Assembly (NCBI RefSeq): GCF_022538185.1
Contig: NZ_JAKYXC010000006.1
Location: forward strand, 62,001-126,000
Source of the DNA: Microbacterium sp. CFH 31415
Lineage (GTDB): Bacteria > Actinomycetota > Actinomycetes > Actinomycetales > Microbacteriaceae
Length of the DNA stretch: 64,000 bases
Direction: 5' to 3'
Below are positions 8,832-17,803 of the stretch, in pieces. The notes beneath the pieces were generated by a model. The model worked only from the letters and a program-made list of their open reading frames with translations. It was not told the origin of the DNA and ran no database searches. The translations under genes and the position numbers were made by a program. The stretch's first letter is position 1, and each line of letters opens with the position of its first letter.

Positions 8832-9749
8832 TCAGGCGCGGCGCCGGCTCAGCCGTCGCACCACCGCGTCCAGCGGCGCGAACGGTGCGAACCGCAACGC
8901 CCACAACGCGTCGGAGACAGCCGTCCTGAACCTCCTCTGCGTCGCTTCGGTGCGGGCATGCCTGAGTGCGGCCCACCACGCGAACCTGTCGTTCGCGCGG
9001 AGACTCTCGCGATGGGCCGCGACGAGATCCCGATCACCAGCCTGACGCGCGAGAGCCATGTGTGCGCGCACGATCCCGTCGATCGAGATGGCCAGTTCCC
9101 GGTGGCGGGAGGTGTTGTTGGCGCCGTGCCAGCGGTAGTCGAAGAGTGCCTCCGGCGCGAACTCGAATGGCCCGCGCTCGGACAGACGCAGCACGAGGTC
9201 CAGGTCCTCTGCGAGGAGCAGACCGGCGTCGAAGCCTCCGACAGCAGCGAACTCGCTGCGGCGGATCATGAGGTTGCCGAGCAGGATGCCGGTTCGCCGC
9301 CGGGCGATCTCGATCCTGTCCCTGGCCGCGGTCTGGTCGGCCTCGACGAGCACTCGTCCGTCGGCGTCGATGGTGCGCATTCCGCAATAGCAGGCGACGG
9401 CTCGGGGTGAGGACGCGAGCGAGGCAGCCTGCCTCGCGAGGCGCTCCGGGTGTGACACGTCGTCGTCGTCCGCGAAGACGAGCAGGTCGCCCTCCGCGAT
9501 CGCGGCGCCTGCGTTACGAGCGGCGGAGACTCCGCCGGGCTCTCGTCTCAGCACCCGCGCCGCGGGAATCACCGCACGGACGACGGCTTCGACAGACGAA
9601 GGATCGGGTGACCCGTCGTCGACGACGATCAGCTGCACATGCGGATGCGTCTGATGTGCGATCGACTCGAGCGCGGCTGTGAGAAACGGACTCACCCGAT
9701 TCGTCGCGAGGACGACGCTGACGAGCGCCACAGCGCTGCTCTGCATCAC
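8832..9749 (-). CDS. Glycosyltransferase family 2
   Basis: 305 aa; either the GTG at 9749 or the ATG at 9746 can be the start, with a GAGGGGG ribosome site upstream. GT-A motifs are LVSVVLATNR, VVDDGSPDP (near 40), VFADDDDVSHPERLA (near 92) and LLAEDLDLVLRLSERG (near 180). Convergent with the GT4 gene ending at 8807 (24-bp gap). Closely similar in layout to the GT2 at 4741-5667, so the two are probably a duplicated pair placed either side of the exporter. Confidence 0.85.
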   Translation of the reverse strand: MMQSSAVALVSVVLATNRVSPFLTAALESIAHQTHPHVQLIVVDDGSPDPSSVEAVVRAVIPAARVLRREPGGVSAARNAGAAIAEGDLLVFADDDDVSHPERLARQAASLASSPRAVACYCGMRTIDADGRVLVEADQTAARDRIEIARRRTGILLGNLMIRRSEFAAVGGFDAGLLLAEDLDLVLRLSERGPFEFAPEALFDYRWHGANNTSRHRELAISIDGIVRAHMALARQAGDRDLVAAHRESLRANDRFAWWAALRHARTEATQRRFRTAVSDALWALRFAPFAPLDAVVRRLSRRRA

Positions 9750-9932
9750 GTCGCTTGCCCCCTCGATCCACCCGACCTCGCAGACCCACCCAGGGGCAGC
9801 ACCGGGATTCCCATTCTGGCAGTATGCCTCCGGCCGCCACCCGTACTACGATTTGCCCACATCCAGCGGCCACACACGCAAGGCGGCGCGTCGGGTGGAT
9901 CGAAACCGTTCACTGGGGAAGGTCGGTTCGGC

Positions 9933-10562
9933 ATGGCATACCTCAAGCGGTTCGCGCGACGCGCGCGCCGCACCTTCGGGCGACAGGAGTCGTCGGCCGA
10001 GGCCGGCGGAGCCCCGGCTCTGCCGGCGTTCCCCGCGGACGGGCTCATCGGCACGTACGCGATCGTGCGGGCTTACCTGCGGGAGGATCTCCCGGGCCGC
10101 GCCGCGCTGGAGGAGAGTCAGGGCGTCCAGTGGGCGCAGATGCCCAAGATCGCCGACCGCATGGACTCCTTCTTCACCGAGTCGCATGCCGCTCTTGCGA
10201 ACGGTCGAGGGCCATATCAGCTCGCGGTCGTCGGCAAGGCGGACGGCCGGTATGCCGGCGAGGTCTACGTCGAGACGTCCGGTGAGGCGAGCGCGACGTA
10301 CGCCGCCGCGTACCTCCCCGAGTTCCGGCACACTCGAGTGTCGATGGAGTCGCTCATGCTGATCCCGGACTGGCTGATGACGACGTCGCTCCATCGCCTG
10401 GAGGCCAGCCACAGCATCGAGAACGTCCCCGCACATCGAGCGCTTCTGCGCATGAGCTTCCCCGTGGAGGGTGTGAAGCGCTTGGCCTACCCGCTCCGCA
10501 CAGCCGACGGCATCGAGTGGTACGACGAGTGCTGTCACGCGATGGTCAACGAGAACGCCTGA
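9933..10562 (+). CDS. GNAT-like acyltransferase, small
   Basis: 209 aa from the ATG at 9933, preceded by GGGGAAGG. The C-terminal half shows the GNAT pattern seen in RimJ/RimL-type N-acetyltransferases: GEVYVE, YLPEFRHTRVSMESLMLIPDW, then HRLEASHSIENVPAHRALLR and FPVEGVKR, corresponding to strand-helix elements around the acetyl-CoA site. The first 40 residues are basic (RFARRARRTFGRQ) and may contact membrane or substrate. Its 3' end overlaps the convergent CelD-like gene by 17 bp. Possible role: N-acylation of an amino sugar or its precursor. Family assignment is moderate. Confidence 0.55.
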   Translation: MAYLKRFARRARRTFGRQESSAEAGGAPALPAFPADGLIGTYAIVRAYLREDLPGRAALEESQGVQWAQMPKIADRMDSFFTESHAALANGRGPYQLAVVGKADGRYAGEVYVETSGEASATYAAAYLPEFRHTRVSMESLMLIPDWLMTTSLHRLEASHSIENVPAHRALLRMSFPVEGVKRLAYPLRTADGIEWYDECCHAMVNENA

Positions 10563-11745
10563 CCCGCCGGCGGAGGGCACCGATCGCCCGAAGAGCGAAT
10601 CGATCCGCCCTGTTGGCGAGGTCCAGGGCCCTCCGCACGGCAGCGGAGCGCTCCGCCGGCGCGATCAGCCGAACGACCGTCGCGGGCACGAGCCCCACAC
10701 CGACGACGACGTCGAGAAACTCCCGGCGATCGGGATAGATCTTCGACGCCTCGGGGTACTGGTCGTAGATGCCCGGGTTCATGCCCGTGATCTCCGGCAC
10801 GCTGCGCAGGTGCGAGCACACCGCGGTGCGCGCAAGGCTTCCCGGCGAATACTGGCCGAACTCGTGCTCATAGGCGTCGAGGTAGCCCACCGCCACCCCG
10901 TCGGCGACGAAGATCACGGTGGTGTAGACGCAGTGCTCGCCGGCCCACAGCTCGAGTACCCTCAGATCGCCGGTTGCGCGGAAGGCATCGACCTTCTCGC
11001 GGAACGCCCGCTCGGCGCGGTGGTCGAGCGCGAGCGCGGTCCCCCCGCGATTCTGATCGCCTTTCCATCCCGATGCCTGAACCGAGACGAAGCGGTCGAT
11101 CGCCGAGGGGTCGGCAGTGGCGTCGTGCAGGGCGAGGGGGCCTCCCGCGGCTTCGGTGAGGCGGCGGGCGCTGTTGCGCAGGACTCTGCGCGAGCCGTAG
11201 CTGCGGTACGGGGGCTCGACGTCGGCGGGGAGCACGTCGGCGCCTCGTGCGGGTGGAACCAGGTCGGGAGCGGGGTACGCCCATGCCGCCCAGCGGGTCC
11301 CGAGCACGTGAGTGCGGATCGTTGGCCGGTCGACGCCCCCGAGCGCATCCGCGAGGGGGCCGGTGGCAGGGTAGCCCCTCAGGATCAGATATCCGCCGCG
11401 AAGCAGGTGGCGCACGCCGTGCGCGATCGTGATGAGCGCCTCGGCCGTGCGACCCCGGTCGAGGACCGGATGGCACGGCCCGGCCACCGGGGGGTCCCAC
11501 GTGCCGTACCCGGGCAGCATCAGCGATGACGGGGCCTGTGTGGGAAACACCCTCAGCACGCCGAACCACGCGTCGTCTTCTTCCGCCACGACGAACAGAT
11601 GATCCTCGTCCGGACCCTTCCGTTCCGACGACAGGAAGCGCGGGTCGAGCACGACGTTCGCTTCGGCTGCCCGCTCGGCGAGAGCGGACCAGCGTGCGAA
11701 GTCTGAATCTGTCACGTCGGCAAGCCTCAGCAGCCTCGGCCGCAT
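10546..11745 (-). CDS. CelD/BcsL-type GNAT acetyltransferase
   Basis: 399 aa from the ATG at 11745, chosen over a GTG 30 bases upstream because GGAGG sits five bases before it. The protein contains the BioF2-like double GNAT architecture: LFVVAEEDDAWFGVLRVFPT and RGGYLILRGYPATGP in the first half; then FVSVQASGWKGDQNRGG, FREKVDAFRATGDLRVLEL and YLDAYEHEFGQYSPGSLA in the second. This family modifies cell-surface glycans or lipids in several actinobacteria. A third FemAB/CelD-like enzyme is at 18933-19985. The substrate is not determinable. Confidence 0.65.
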   Translation of the reverse strand: MRPRLLRLADVTDSDFARWSALAERAAEANVVLDPRFLSSERKGPDEDHLFVVAEEDDAWFGVLRVFPTQAPSSLMLPGYGTWDPPVAGPCHPVLDRGRTAEALITIAHGVRHLLRGGYLILRGYPATGPLADALGGVDRPTIRTHVLGTRWAAWAYPAPDLVPPARGADVLPADVEPPYRSYGSRRVLRNSARRLTEAAGGPLALHDATADPSAIDRFVSVQASGWKGDQNRGGTALALDHRAERAFREKVDAFRATGDLRVLELWAGEHCVYTTVIFVADGVAVGYLDAYEHEFGQYSPGSLARTAVCSHLRSVPEITGMNPGIYDQYPEASKIYPDRREFLDVVVGVGLVPATVVRLIAPAERSAAVRRALDLANRADRFALRAIGALRRRVRRSR

Positions 11746-11853
11746 GTCGTCCTCCGTTCGGCGCACGATCTCCACCAGGTGCCGAGCGCGCCTGTCCCCG
11801 GCATCAGCCTAGTTGCGTCGACTTTCTCTCGGCGCGGAGGCCCCGCCGTGGCC

Positions 11854-11859
11854 TAGCAT
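11854..11859 (+). promoter_or_regulatory. -10 box (TAGCAT) for the GT39-like gene
   Basis: TAGCAT, then six bases, then an out-of-frame ATG at 11866. The real gene starts at 11933 behind AGGGGAAG, so this promoter gives a leader of about 67 nt. Confidence 0.4.
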
Positions 11860-11932
11860 TGCGCCATGCGCGGGCTGTGGGCGCGCACCGCACTGCGCCG
11901 TGGGGCCGCGCAGGAAGACGCAGGGGAAGCGA

Positions 11933-13405
11933 ATGCGAGTGAAGATGCAGCGGGCGCCGGACCCGCGCGCGTGGCCGTGGGCGGTCGTGCTCGGAGCGGT
12001 GGCCGTCCTCATCGGCGTGTGGCGGATCGGCGAGCCCTCCCTGATGGGTGATGAGGCGGTCACCGTCTCGATCGCGACGCGTTCGCCCGGCGCGCTGTGG
12101 GCGATGGTGTCGGCGAACATGGATGCCGTGCACGCGGCCTACTACGCCGGGATGCACGTGTGGTTCTCCATGTTCGGAGCGGATGCGGTGAGCCTGAGGG
12201 TGCCGAGTGCGATCGCTGTCGGGGTCGCCGTGGCCGGGGTCGTCCTCATCGGCAGTGTGTTCGTGTCACGGACCGTGGGAATCGTGGCCGGCATCCTGCT
12301 GATGGTCACCCCGGCGTCGCTTCTGGTCGCTACCATCGGGCGTTCCCAGGGTGTGCAGCTTGCGCTCGTGACCTGGCTCGCGTTCCTCCTACTGCTCGCG
12401 CTGGAGCGCGGGAGGACCTGGCGGTGGATCATCGTCGGGGCACTCGTGGCGCTCGCGATGGTCACCTTCCTGTTCACGGTCTTCGTCGTCGTCGCGTTCG
12501 GTGTGGCTGTCCTCATCCACCGGCCGTGGCGTTCGCGGCTTCTGCCGTTCATGGCCGCGGTCTTCGTCGGCGGGCTCGCCGCCGTGCCCGTTGCGCTCCT
12601 CGGCTACCGACAGCGCGGCCAGGTGTCGTGGATCGAGCCGATCGGATGGGACGTCTTCGACAACGTGCTGGTGAAGCAATGGTTCTCGGGGGTGATCTGG
12701 GTCGACTCCGCGTATCCAGGGTGGGTGGCCTACGTCACCGCAGTGATCTTCCTCGGTCTCGCCGTCCTCGGCGCCGTCGTCGGTGTGAAGGAGGGCGGGG
12801 TGTTGCGGGGCGTCACGTCGTTGAGCCTGGCCTGGATGCTGCTTCCCACCTTCCTTCTGGTCGCCGTGTCGCTGGTCGGAACGCCCTTCTACTCACCGCC
12901 GTACCTCGCCATGTCGGTCCCCGCGGTTGCGCTCCTGGGCGCCCTGGGCGTCGCGTCGCTCACCGCACGCTGGCTGCGGGTGGCGCTGGTCGCCGCGCTG
13001 ATCGCCCTCGCGGTGCCGCCGTATCTTGCGATGCGTGCGGAGACGGCACACGGGACCGACTGGACCGCGATCGCGCGGACGCTCGACAGCGAGGGGGAGG
13101 CGGGTGATGCGGTGCTCGTCGAGAGCGAGCCGTGGGATCAGCCGCACCTGCTGTTCGAGCTGTATCCGGATGAGACGCGTGGGCTGCGCGACGTCGCCCT
13201 CAGCGGTCATACGAACCCTGTCGCGCTGTGGGGGGACCGGGCGGCGCCCGGCGACCTGCAGATCGCCGGCGACGTGGAGCGGGTGTGGATCGTCTCGACC
13301 TCCGACGGCAACGGCGAGTGGGACCAGCAGCTCCGTTCGGAGCGATTCCGCGAGGATACGGTGATCGAGCTCTCCTTCAGCACTCTGACGCTCTTCTCGC
13401 GCTGA
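11933..13405 (+). CDS. GT39/ArnT-like membrane glycosyltransferase
   Basis: 490 aa, with the start at the ATG behind AGGGGAAG (11922-11929). After a short basic N-terminus, a transmembrane segment (PWAVVLGAVAVLIGVW) leads to an external loop RIGEPSLMGDEAVTVSIATR, whose Asp-Glu pair is the catalytic hallmark of polyprenyl-phosphate-sugar dependent GT-C enzymes. Another 8-10 hydrophobic segments follow, then a soluble C-terminal domain of about 120 aa. These enzymes act outside the membrane using polyprenyl-phosphate-linked donors, so this one probably decorates exported glycan. Flanked by its own promoter upstream and a small inverted repeat downstream. Confidence 0.75.
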   Translation: MRVKMQRAPDPRAWPWAVVLGAVAVLIGVWRIGEPSLMGDEAVTVSIATRSPGALWAMVSANMDAVHAAYYAGMHVWFSMFGADAVSLRVPSAIAVGVAVAGVVLIGSVFVSRTVGIVAGILLMVTPASLLVATIGRSQGVQLALVTWLAFLLLLALERGRTWRWIIVGALVALAMVTFLFTVFVVVAFGVAVLIHRPWRSRLLPFMAAVFVGGLAAVPVALLGYRQRGQVSWIEPIGWDVFDNVLVKQWFSGVIWVDSAYPGWVAYVTAVIFLGLAVLGAVVGVKEGGVLRGVTSLSLAWMLLPTFLLVAVSLVGTPFYSPPYLAMSVPAVALLGALGVASLTARWLRVALVAALIALAVPPYLAMRAETAHGTDWTAIARTLDSEGEAGDAVLVESEPWDQPHLLFELYPDETRGLRDVALSGHTNPVALWGDRAAPGDLQIAGDVERVWIVSTSDGNGEWDQQLRSERFREDTVIELSFSTLTLFSR

Positions 13406-13425
13406 TCTCCCCTCGCGATACGCGC

Positions 13426-13448
13426 GCACGGCTTCCGTGCCATAAGGT
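13426..13448 (+). promoter_or_regulatory. Inverted repeat abutting a -10 box before the nucleotide-sugar operon
   Basis: GCACGG-CTT-CCGTGC (13426-13440) lies directly before TAAGGT (13443-13448). The repeat could be the end of the upstream transcript or an operator on this promoter. An in-frame GTG at 13454 would be a leaderless alternative start; the ATG at 13487 has a strong AGGGGGG site. Confidence 0.4.
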
Positions 13449-13486
13449 CGGACGTGGGGCGAGTAGGGGATCAGTCAGGGGGGTCC

Positions 13487-14545
13487 ATGCAGGACGATCG
13501 ATTGAGCGTTGCCGTGGTCGGCGCCGGCTATTGGGGCCCGAACCTCGTACGGAACTTCAATCTCAGTCAGCACTGGCACGTCGCGGCGGTGTGCGATCTG
13601 GATCTCGAGCGGGCTGAACGACTGGCGCTGACCACTCGATCGGCGGTCGCGGTCCGATCGGTCGAAGAGGCGCTCGCCATCGAAGGGGTCGACGCGATCG
13701 CGATCGCCACCCCCGCTCGTACCCACGAGCCGATCGCCCTCGCCGCGATCGCGGCCGGCAAGCATGTGCTGACCGAGAAGCCGCTCGCCGACAGTGTGGG
13801 CAGCGGCGAGCGCATGGTCGCGGCGGCGGAGGCGGCCGGTGTCGTCCTGATGGCCGACCACACGTTCTGTTACACGCCGGCCGTGCTCAAGATCGCCGAG
13901 CTGATCGCGGAGGGCGAGCTCGGCGACATCACCTTCGTCGACTCTGTGCGCATCAATCACGGCCTCGTTCAGCCCGACGTCGACGTCTTCTGGGACCTCG
14001 CCCCGCACGATCTGTCCATCCTGGACTTCATCCTCCCTGACGGGCTGCGCCCCAGCGCGGTCTCGGCGCACGGCGGCGACCCGCTCGGTCTGGGGAAAGC
14101 GTGTGTCGGGTATCTCGTCATGCAGCTTGCGGACGGTGTGATCGCGCACGTCCACGCCAACTGGCTCAGCCCGACGAAGATCCGGCAGCTCGTCGTCGGC
14201 GGAACGCGCCGCACGCTGGTGTGGGACGACCTCAACCCCACTCAGCGCGTGAGCGTGTACGACCGGGGGATCGACTTCGTGACGGTGACCGAAGACGCCG
14301 AGCGAGCGGCGGCCCAGGTCTCGTACCGCTACGGCGACACCTGGGTGCCGGCGCTCCCCGAGGTCGAGGCGCTGTCTCTGATGGTGGGCGAGTTCGCCGC
14401 GGCCATCCACGAAGGTCGTGCCCCGCGTACTGACGGCCGGGCCGCGTTGCGCGTGCTGAAGGTATTGGACGCGACGTCGAGAAGCCTCGAGGCGCACAGC
14501 GCACCAGCCACAGTGGGTGCGGAGAAAGAGGAGACGATCGCATGA
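13487..14545 (+). CDS. Gfo/Idh/MocA family NAD(P)-dependent oxidoreductase
   Basis: 352 aa from the ATG behind AGGGGGG. The N-terminal Rossmann fold has VAVVGAGYWGPNLVRNF (near 10). The family EKP motif is present as GKHVLTEKPLADS (near 95), and the C-terminal alpha/beta domain carries the catalytic stretch DVFWDLAPHDLSILDFIL. Such enzymes oxidise nucleotide-linked sugars (for example at C3) before transamination. The next two genes, an SDR and a DegT aminotransferase, overlap by four bases each, so the trio most likely makes one NDP-amino sugar for the polymer. The precise sugar is inference. Confidence 0.85.
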   Translation: MQDDRLSVAVVGAGYWGPNLVRNFNLSQHWHVAAVCDLDLERAERLALTTRSAVAVRSVEEALAIEGVDAIAIATPARTHEPIALAAIAAGKHVLTEKPLADSVGSGERMVAAAEAAGVVLMADHTFCYTPAVLKIAELIAEGELGDITFVDSVRINHGLVQPDVDVFWDLAPHDLSILDFILPDGLRPSAVSAHGGDPLGLGKACVGYLVMQLADGVIAHVHANWLSPTKIRQLVVGGTRRTLVWDDLNPTQRVSVYDRGIDFVTVTEDAERAAAQVSYRYGDTWVPALPEVEALSLMVGEFAAAIHEGRAPRTDGRAALRVLKVLDATSRSLEAHSAPATVGAEKEETIA

Positions 14546-15543
14546 CGGAGTTGGCAGGTGCCGACGTTCTCGTGACGGGGGGCGCAGGGACGATCGGATC
14601 CACGCTGGTCGATCAGCTGCTCGACGCGGGCGTGGCCCGGATCGATGTGCTCGACAACCTCGTGCGCGGCCGGCGCGCCAACCTCGACGCCGCTCTCGAG
14701 TCCGGGCGGGTGACGCTCATCGACGGCGATGTCCGCGACCGCGACACGGTTCACGACGTGGTGAGGGGCAAGGACGTGGTCTTCCACCAGGCCGCTATCC
14801 GCATCACGCAGTGTGCCGAAGAGCCGCGCCTCGCACTGGAGACGATGGTGGATGCCACGTTCAACGTTCTCGAGGCATCGGCAGAGCACGGGGTCTCCAA
14901 GCTCGTGGCCGCCTCGTCGGCCTCCGTCTACGGCATGGCCGAGTCGTTCCCGACGAACGAGCGTCACCACCCGTACAACAACGACACGTTCTACGGCGCG
15001 GCCAAGACCTTCAACGAGGGGATGGCGAAGAGCTTCCGGGCGATGTACGGCCTCGACTACGTCATGCTGCGCTACTTCAACGTGTACGGGCCGCGCATGG
15101 ACGTCCACGGCTTCTACACCGAGGTCCTCGTGCGGTGGATGGAGCGGATCGCCGACGGCAAACCGCCCCTGATCTTCGGTGATGGCAAGCAGACGATGGA
15201 CTTCATCTTCAGCGCCGACATCGCCCGATCGAACGTGCTCGCGGCGACGTCCGGCGTACAAGAGGGCACCTACAACATCGCCAGCGGCACCGAGACGAGC
15301 CTCCTCGAGCTCGCCGAGATGCTGCTGAAGGTGATGGAGTCCGATCTTCAGGTCGAGTTCGGTCCCGAGCGGGGCGTGAACAACGTCGTGCGACGGCTCG
15401 CCGACACGAGTGCCGCCGAGCGCGATCTCGGCTTCACGGCGACGACAGGCCTCGAGCAGGGGCTTCGGGAGCTGGTCGAGTGGTGGCGTCCTCTGCGTCA
15501 GGAGATCGCGGCAGGCCGGGAGCTGCGAGGTGACGACGCATGA
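14542..15543 (+). CDS. NAD-dependent epimerase/dehydratase (extended SDR)
   Basis: 333 aa. The nucleotide-binding motif is VTGGAGTIGSTLVDQLL (near 12), and the catalytic triad is visible as ASSASVYG (Ser, near 128) and YGAAK (Tyr/Lys, near 153). MLRYFNVYGPRM matches UDP-glucose 4-epimerase/NDP-sugar dehydratase relatives. The start overlaps the upstream stop (ATGA), as does its own stop with the aminotransferase start. Predicted to interconvert or dehydrate the nucleotide sugar handled by the operon. It is a GalE-like family member; 4-epimerase and C4/C6 chemistry cannot be distinguished by eye. Confidence 0.85.
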   Translation: MTELAGADVLVTGGAGTIGSTLVDQLLDAGVARIDVLDNLVRGRRANLDAALESGRVTLIDGDVRDRDTVHDVVRGKDVVFHQAAIRITQCAEEPRLALETMVDATFNVLEASAEHGVSKLVAASSASVYGMAESFPTNERHHPYNNDTFYGAAKTFNEGMAKSFRAMYGLDYVMLRYFNVYGPRMDVHGFYTEVLVRWMERIADGKPPLIFGDGKQTMDFIFSADIARSNVLAATSGVQEGTYNIASGTETSLLELAEMLLKVMESDLQVEFGPERGVNNVVRRLADTSAAERDLGFTATTGLEQGLRELVEWWRPLRQEIAAGRELRGDDA

Positions 15544-16688
15544 CGCGCGTCAACGTCATGAAGCCGTGGCTCGGGCCCGAAGAGGTCGCGGCGGTCACCG
15601 AGGTGATCGAGTCGGGCTGGGTCGCGCAGGGCCCCAAGGTGGCCGCCTTCGAAGAGGCATTCCGCACGAGGCAGCAGGCCGAGCACGCGGTGGCGGTGTC
15701 GAACTGCACGACCGCTCTGCACCTCGCCCTCAAGGTTGTCGGAGTCGAGTCGGGAGACGATGTCGTCGTCCCGTCGTTCTCCTTCATCGCGACGGCGAAC
15801 GCGCCGACGTATCTCGGTGCGACTCCCGTCTTCGCCGAAATCGACCCGATCACCGGCAACCTCACCGCGTCGACCGTCGAGGCCGCGCTCACACCGCGCA
15901 CCCGTGCGGTCATCGCCGTGGATCAGGGCGGTGTGCCGGTCGACCTCGACGCGATCCGCGAGGTGTGCGATCCGCGCGGGATCGTCGTGATCGAGGACGC
16001 CGCGTGCGGCGCGGGCTCCACGTACAAGGGCCGTCCTGTCGGCGCGGCGGCTGTGATCGCCGCGTGGTCGTTCCATCCGCGGAAGATCCTCACCACCGGC
16101 GAGGGCGGGATGATCACGACCTCGCGTGCCGACTGGGCCGACCGCGCGCGCTCGCTGCGGGAGCACGCGATGAGCGTGTCAGCGGCGGTGCGTCATGCCA
16201 GCGTGGTCGCACCCAAAGAGGCGTACACCGAGATCGGGTTCAACTACCGGATGACCGATCTCCAGGCCGCCGTCGGACTCGTGCAGCTCTCACGCCTCGA
16301 TGAGGTGGTGCACCGACGTCGCGAGATCGCGTCGGTGTATGCCGACGCCATCTCGAAGATCGACGGGCTCCGCGCGGTGGCCGACCCGGCATACGGCACC
16401 GCGAACTTCCAGTCGTTCTGGGTCGAGGTCGAGCCCGGCTATCCGCTCGACCGTGAGCAGCTTCTGGCCGCACTGGGCGCGGCCGATGTCTCAGCCCGCC
16501 GCGGGATCATGGCGGCGCACCGCGAGCCGGCCTATGCGCACACCGGGGCCGCGCTGCCGGCGACCGAGCGTCTCACTGACAACACGCTCATCCTGCCGGT
16601 GTTCCATCAGATGACCGAGGACGAGCAGACACGGGTCATCGACGTCCTTCGCGTGAGCGCGGCAGCGGCCGGTTCCGAACCGGCGTAG
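15540..16688 (+). CDS. DegT/DnrJ/EryC1/StrS aminotransferase
   Basis: 382 aa PLP-dependent sugar aminotransferase (fold type I). It shows the N-terminal substrate pocket MKPWLGPEEVAAVTEVI, the cofactor region VSNCTTALHLAL (near 60), VIEDAACGAGSTYKG (Asp near 158) and the Schiff-base lysine in SFHPRKILTTGEGGMI (near 182), then FNYRMTDLQAAVGL. Last gene of the dehydrogenase-SDR-aminotransferase operon, and convergent with the GH16 gene, whose stop is six bases away. Should transfer an amino group from glutamate to a keto-NDP-sugar. Confidence 0.9.
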   Translation: MTRVNVMKPWLGPEEVAAVTEVIESGWVAQGPKVAAFEEAFRTRQQAEHAVAVSNCTTALHLALKVVGVESGDDVVVPSFSFIATANAPTYLGATPVFAEIDPITGNLTASTVEAALTPRTRAVIAVDQGGVPVDLDAIREVCDPRGIVVIEDAACGAGSTYKGRPVGAAAVIAAWSFHPRKILTTGEGGMITTSRADWADRARSLREHAMSVSAAVRHASVVAPKEAYTEIGFNYRMTDLQAAVGLVQLSRLDEVVHRRREIASVYADAISKIDGLRAVADPAYGTANFQSFWVEVEPGYPLDREQLLAALGAADVSARRGIMAAHREPAYAHTGAALPATERLTDNTLILPVFHQMTEDEQTRVIDVLRVSAAAAGSEPA

Positions 16689-16694
16689 CGAGGG

Positions 16695-17654
16695 TCACGG
16701 CGGCTTCGGCATCCACGACTCGGGCACGGTGCGCAGCTCCGAGTCGTACACCCGCACGTAGTCGACGAGCATCGCGGCGGGAAGGACGGCGTCCTCGATG
16801 TCGTCGCTGGGCCACCGCCCGCCGACAGCGACGTTCACGATGATGTGCGACGGGTTGTCGAACGTCCAGAGATTCCCCTCCTCGAGGTCCGACTTGCGGA
16901 AGGTGCCCAGGTCGCTGCCGTCGACCGAGTACGTGATCGCGTCGGGCGACCAGTCGACGGCGTATACGTGCCACTGCCCGCTCCAGCCGCCCTCCTCATC
17001 CGGGCGGGTCACGACCCAGTTCCACGGGTTGTCTTCGGTGTCCACCCCGATGGCCGCGCTCTGCAGCGTCATCGCCTTGTCGACGTACTCCATCATGTCG
17101 AGCTCACCGCGGCTGGCCCACGGCGCCCCGGGGGTGTGCTCGGTGCCCAGCATCCAGAATGCCGACCAGAGGCCGTAGCCGGAGGGGACGTTGATGCGCG
17201 CTTCGACGCGCCCGTACCGGAAGGTCTCGTAGGTCATCAGGCGCGCGGATGTGTAATCGGACCGATTCCCCTCGGCATCCTCGCTGGACTCCTTGCGCAC
17301 CACGATGTGCAGGACGCCGTCGGCGACGAAGGAGTTCTGGGGGGAGGACGTGTAGTTCTGGAGCTCCTCGTTGCCCCAGCCGCGCGCACCCTCCATGCGC
17401 TTCCACGTCTTCCAACGGTCCGGGGAGTCATCGTCGAACTCATCGGCCCAGACGAGCCCGGTTCCGGCCTCCACGGACTCGAACGGCTGCGAGCCGCCAA
17501 GCGGTGCCGAAGGGGCTGCCGACGTCGTCGGCGGCGCGGGTGACGTCGCGCCGCCGCCGGTCTCGGCGGAGCATCCGGTCAGAATCGCGAGGGCGACCGT
17601 CGTGAACACACCCCATCGGATGAGTCGTCCTGGCCGTTCCTCTGTCTGCCGCAT
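16695..17654 (-). CDS. Glycoside hydrolase family 16 lipoprotein
   Basis: 319 aa from the ATG at 17654, preceded by GGGGGGTC; an in-frame upstream extension has no signal character. The signal peptide LIRWGVFTTVALAILTGC ends in a lipobox, so the mature protein is membrane-anchored outside the cell. A Ser/Pro/Thr linker of about 30 aa precedes the GH16 jelly roll. The catalytic signature is RGELDMMEYVDK (two Glu around an Asp), with WKTWKRMEGARGWGNEELQNY earlier. Such enzymes cleave or remodel beta-1,3/1,4-glucans or galactans. Here it may trim the locus polymer. Confidence 0.9.
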   Translation of the reverse strand: MRQTEERPGRLIRWGVFTTVALAILTGCSAETGGGATSPAPPTTSAAPSAPLGGSQPFESVEAGTGLVWADEFDDDSPDRWKTWKRMEGARGWGNEELQNYTSSPQNSFVADGVLHIVVRKESSEDAEGNRSDYTSARLMTYETFRYGRVEARINVPSGYGLWSAFWMLGTEHTPGAPWASRGELDMMEYVDKAMTLQSAAIGVDTEDNPWNWVVTRPDEEGGWSGQWHVYAVDWSPDAITYSVDGSDLGTFRKSDLEEGNLWTFDNPSHIIVNVAVGGRWPSDDIEDAVLPAAMLVDYVRVYDSELRTVPESWMPKPP

Positions 17655-17724
17655 CGGCCCGACCCCCCGTTGCGCGGCATACGGCCGCAGATCCCCATTC
17701 TCGGCACTGCGTACTCCCTTGGCC

Positions 17725-17730
17725 ATCGTA
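17725..17730 (-). promoter_or_regulatory. -10 box (TACGAT) for the GH16 gene
   Basis: On the minus strand TACGAT is followed by a leader of about 60 nt carrying TGGGGATCTGC and GGGGGGTC, a motif pair recurring ahead of other genes of the locus. Confidence 0.4.
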
Positions 17731-17803
17731 CAAGCGCGTCAGCGACCGAGGGCCGGCCGGTAGTGTCGGAGTCTGTATCGTCCGGAGCCCGAGGAGTTCG
17801 TCC

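Noticed and set aside
11866..12051. 61-codon leaderless frame starting six bases after TAGCAT
   Set aside because: It reads through the membrane-protein gene in another frame and has Arg/Gly-rich shadow composition; the ATG probably only marks the transcription start.
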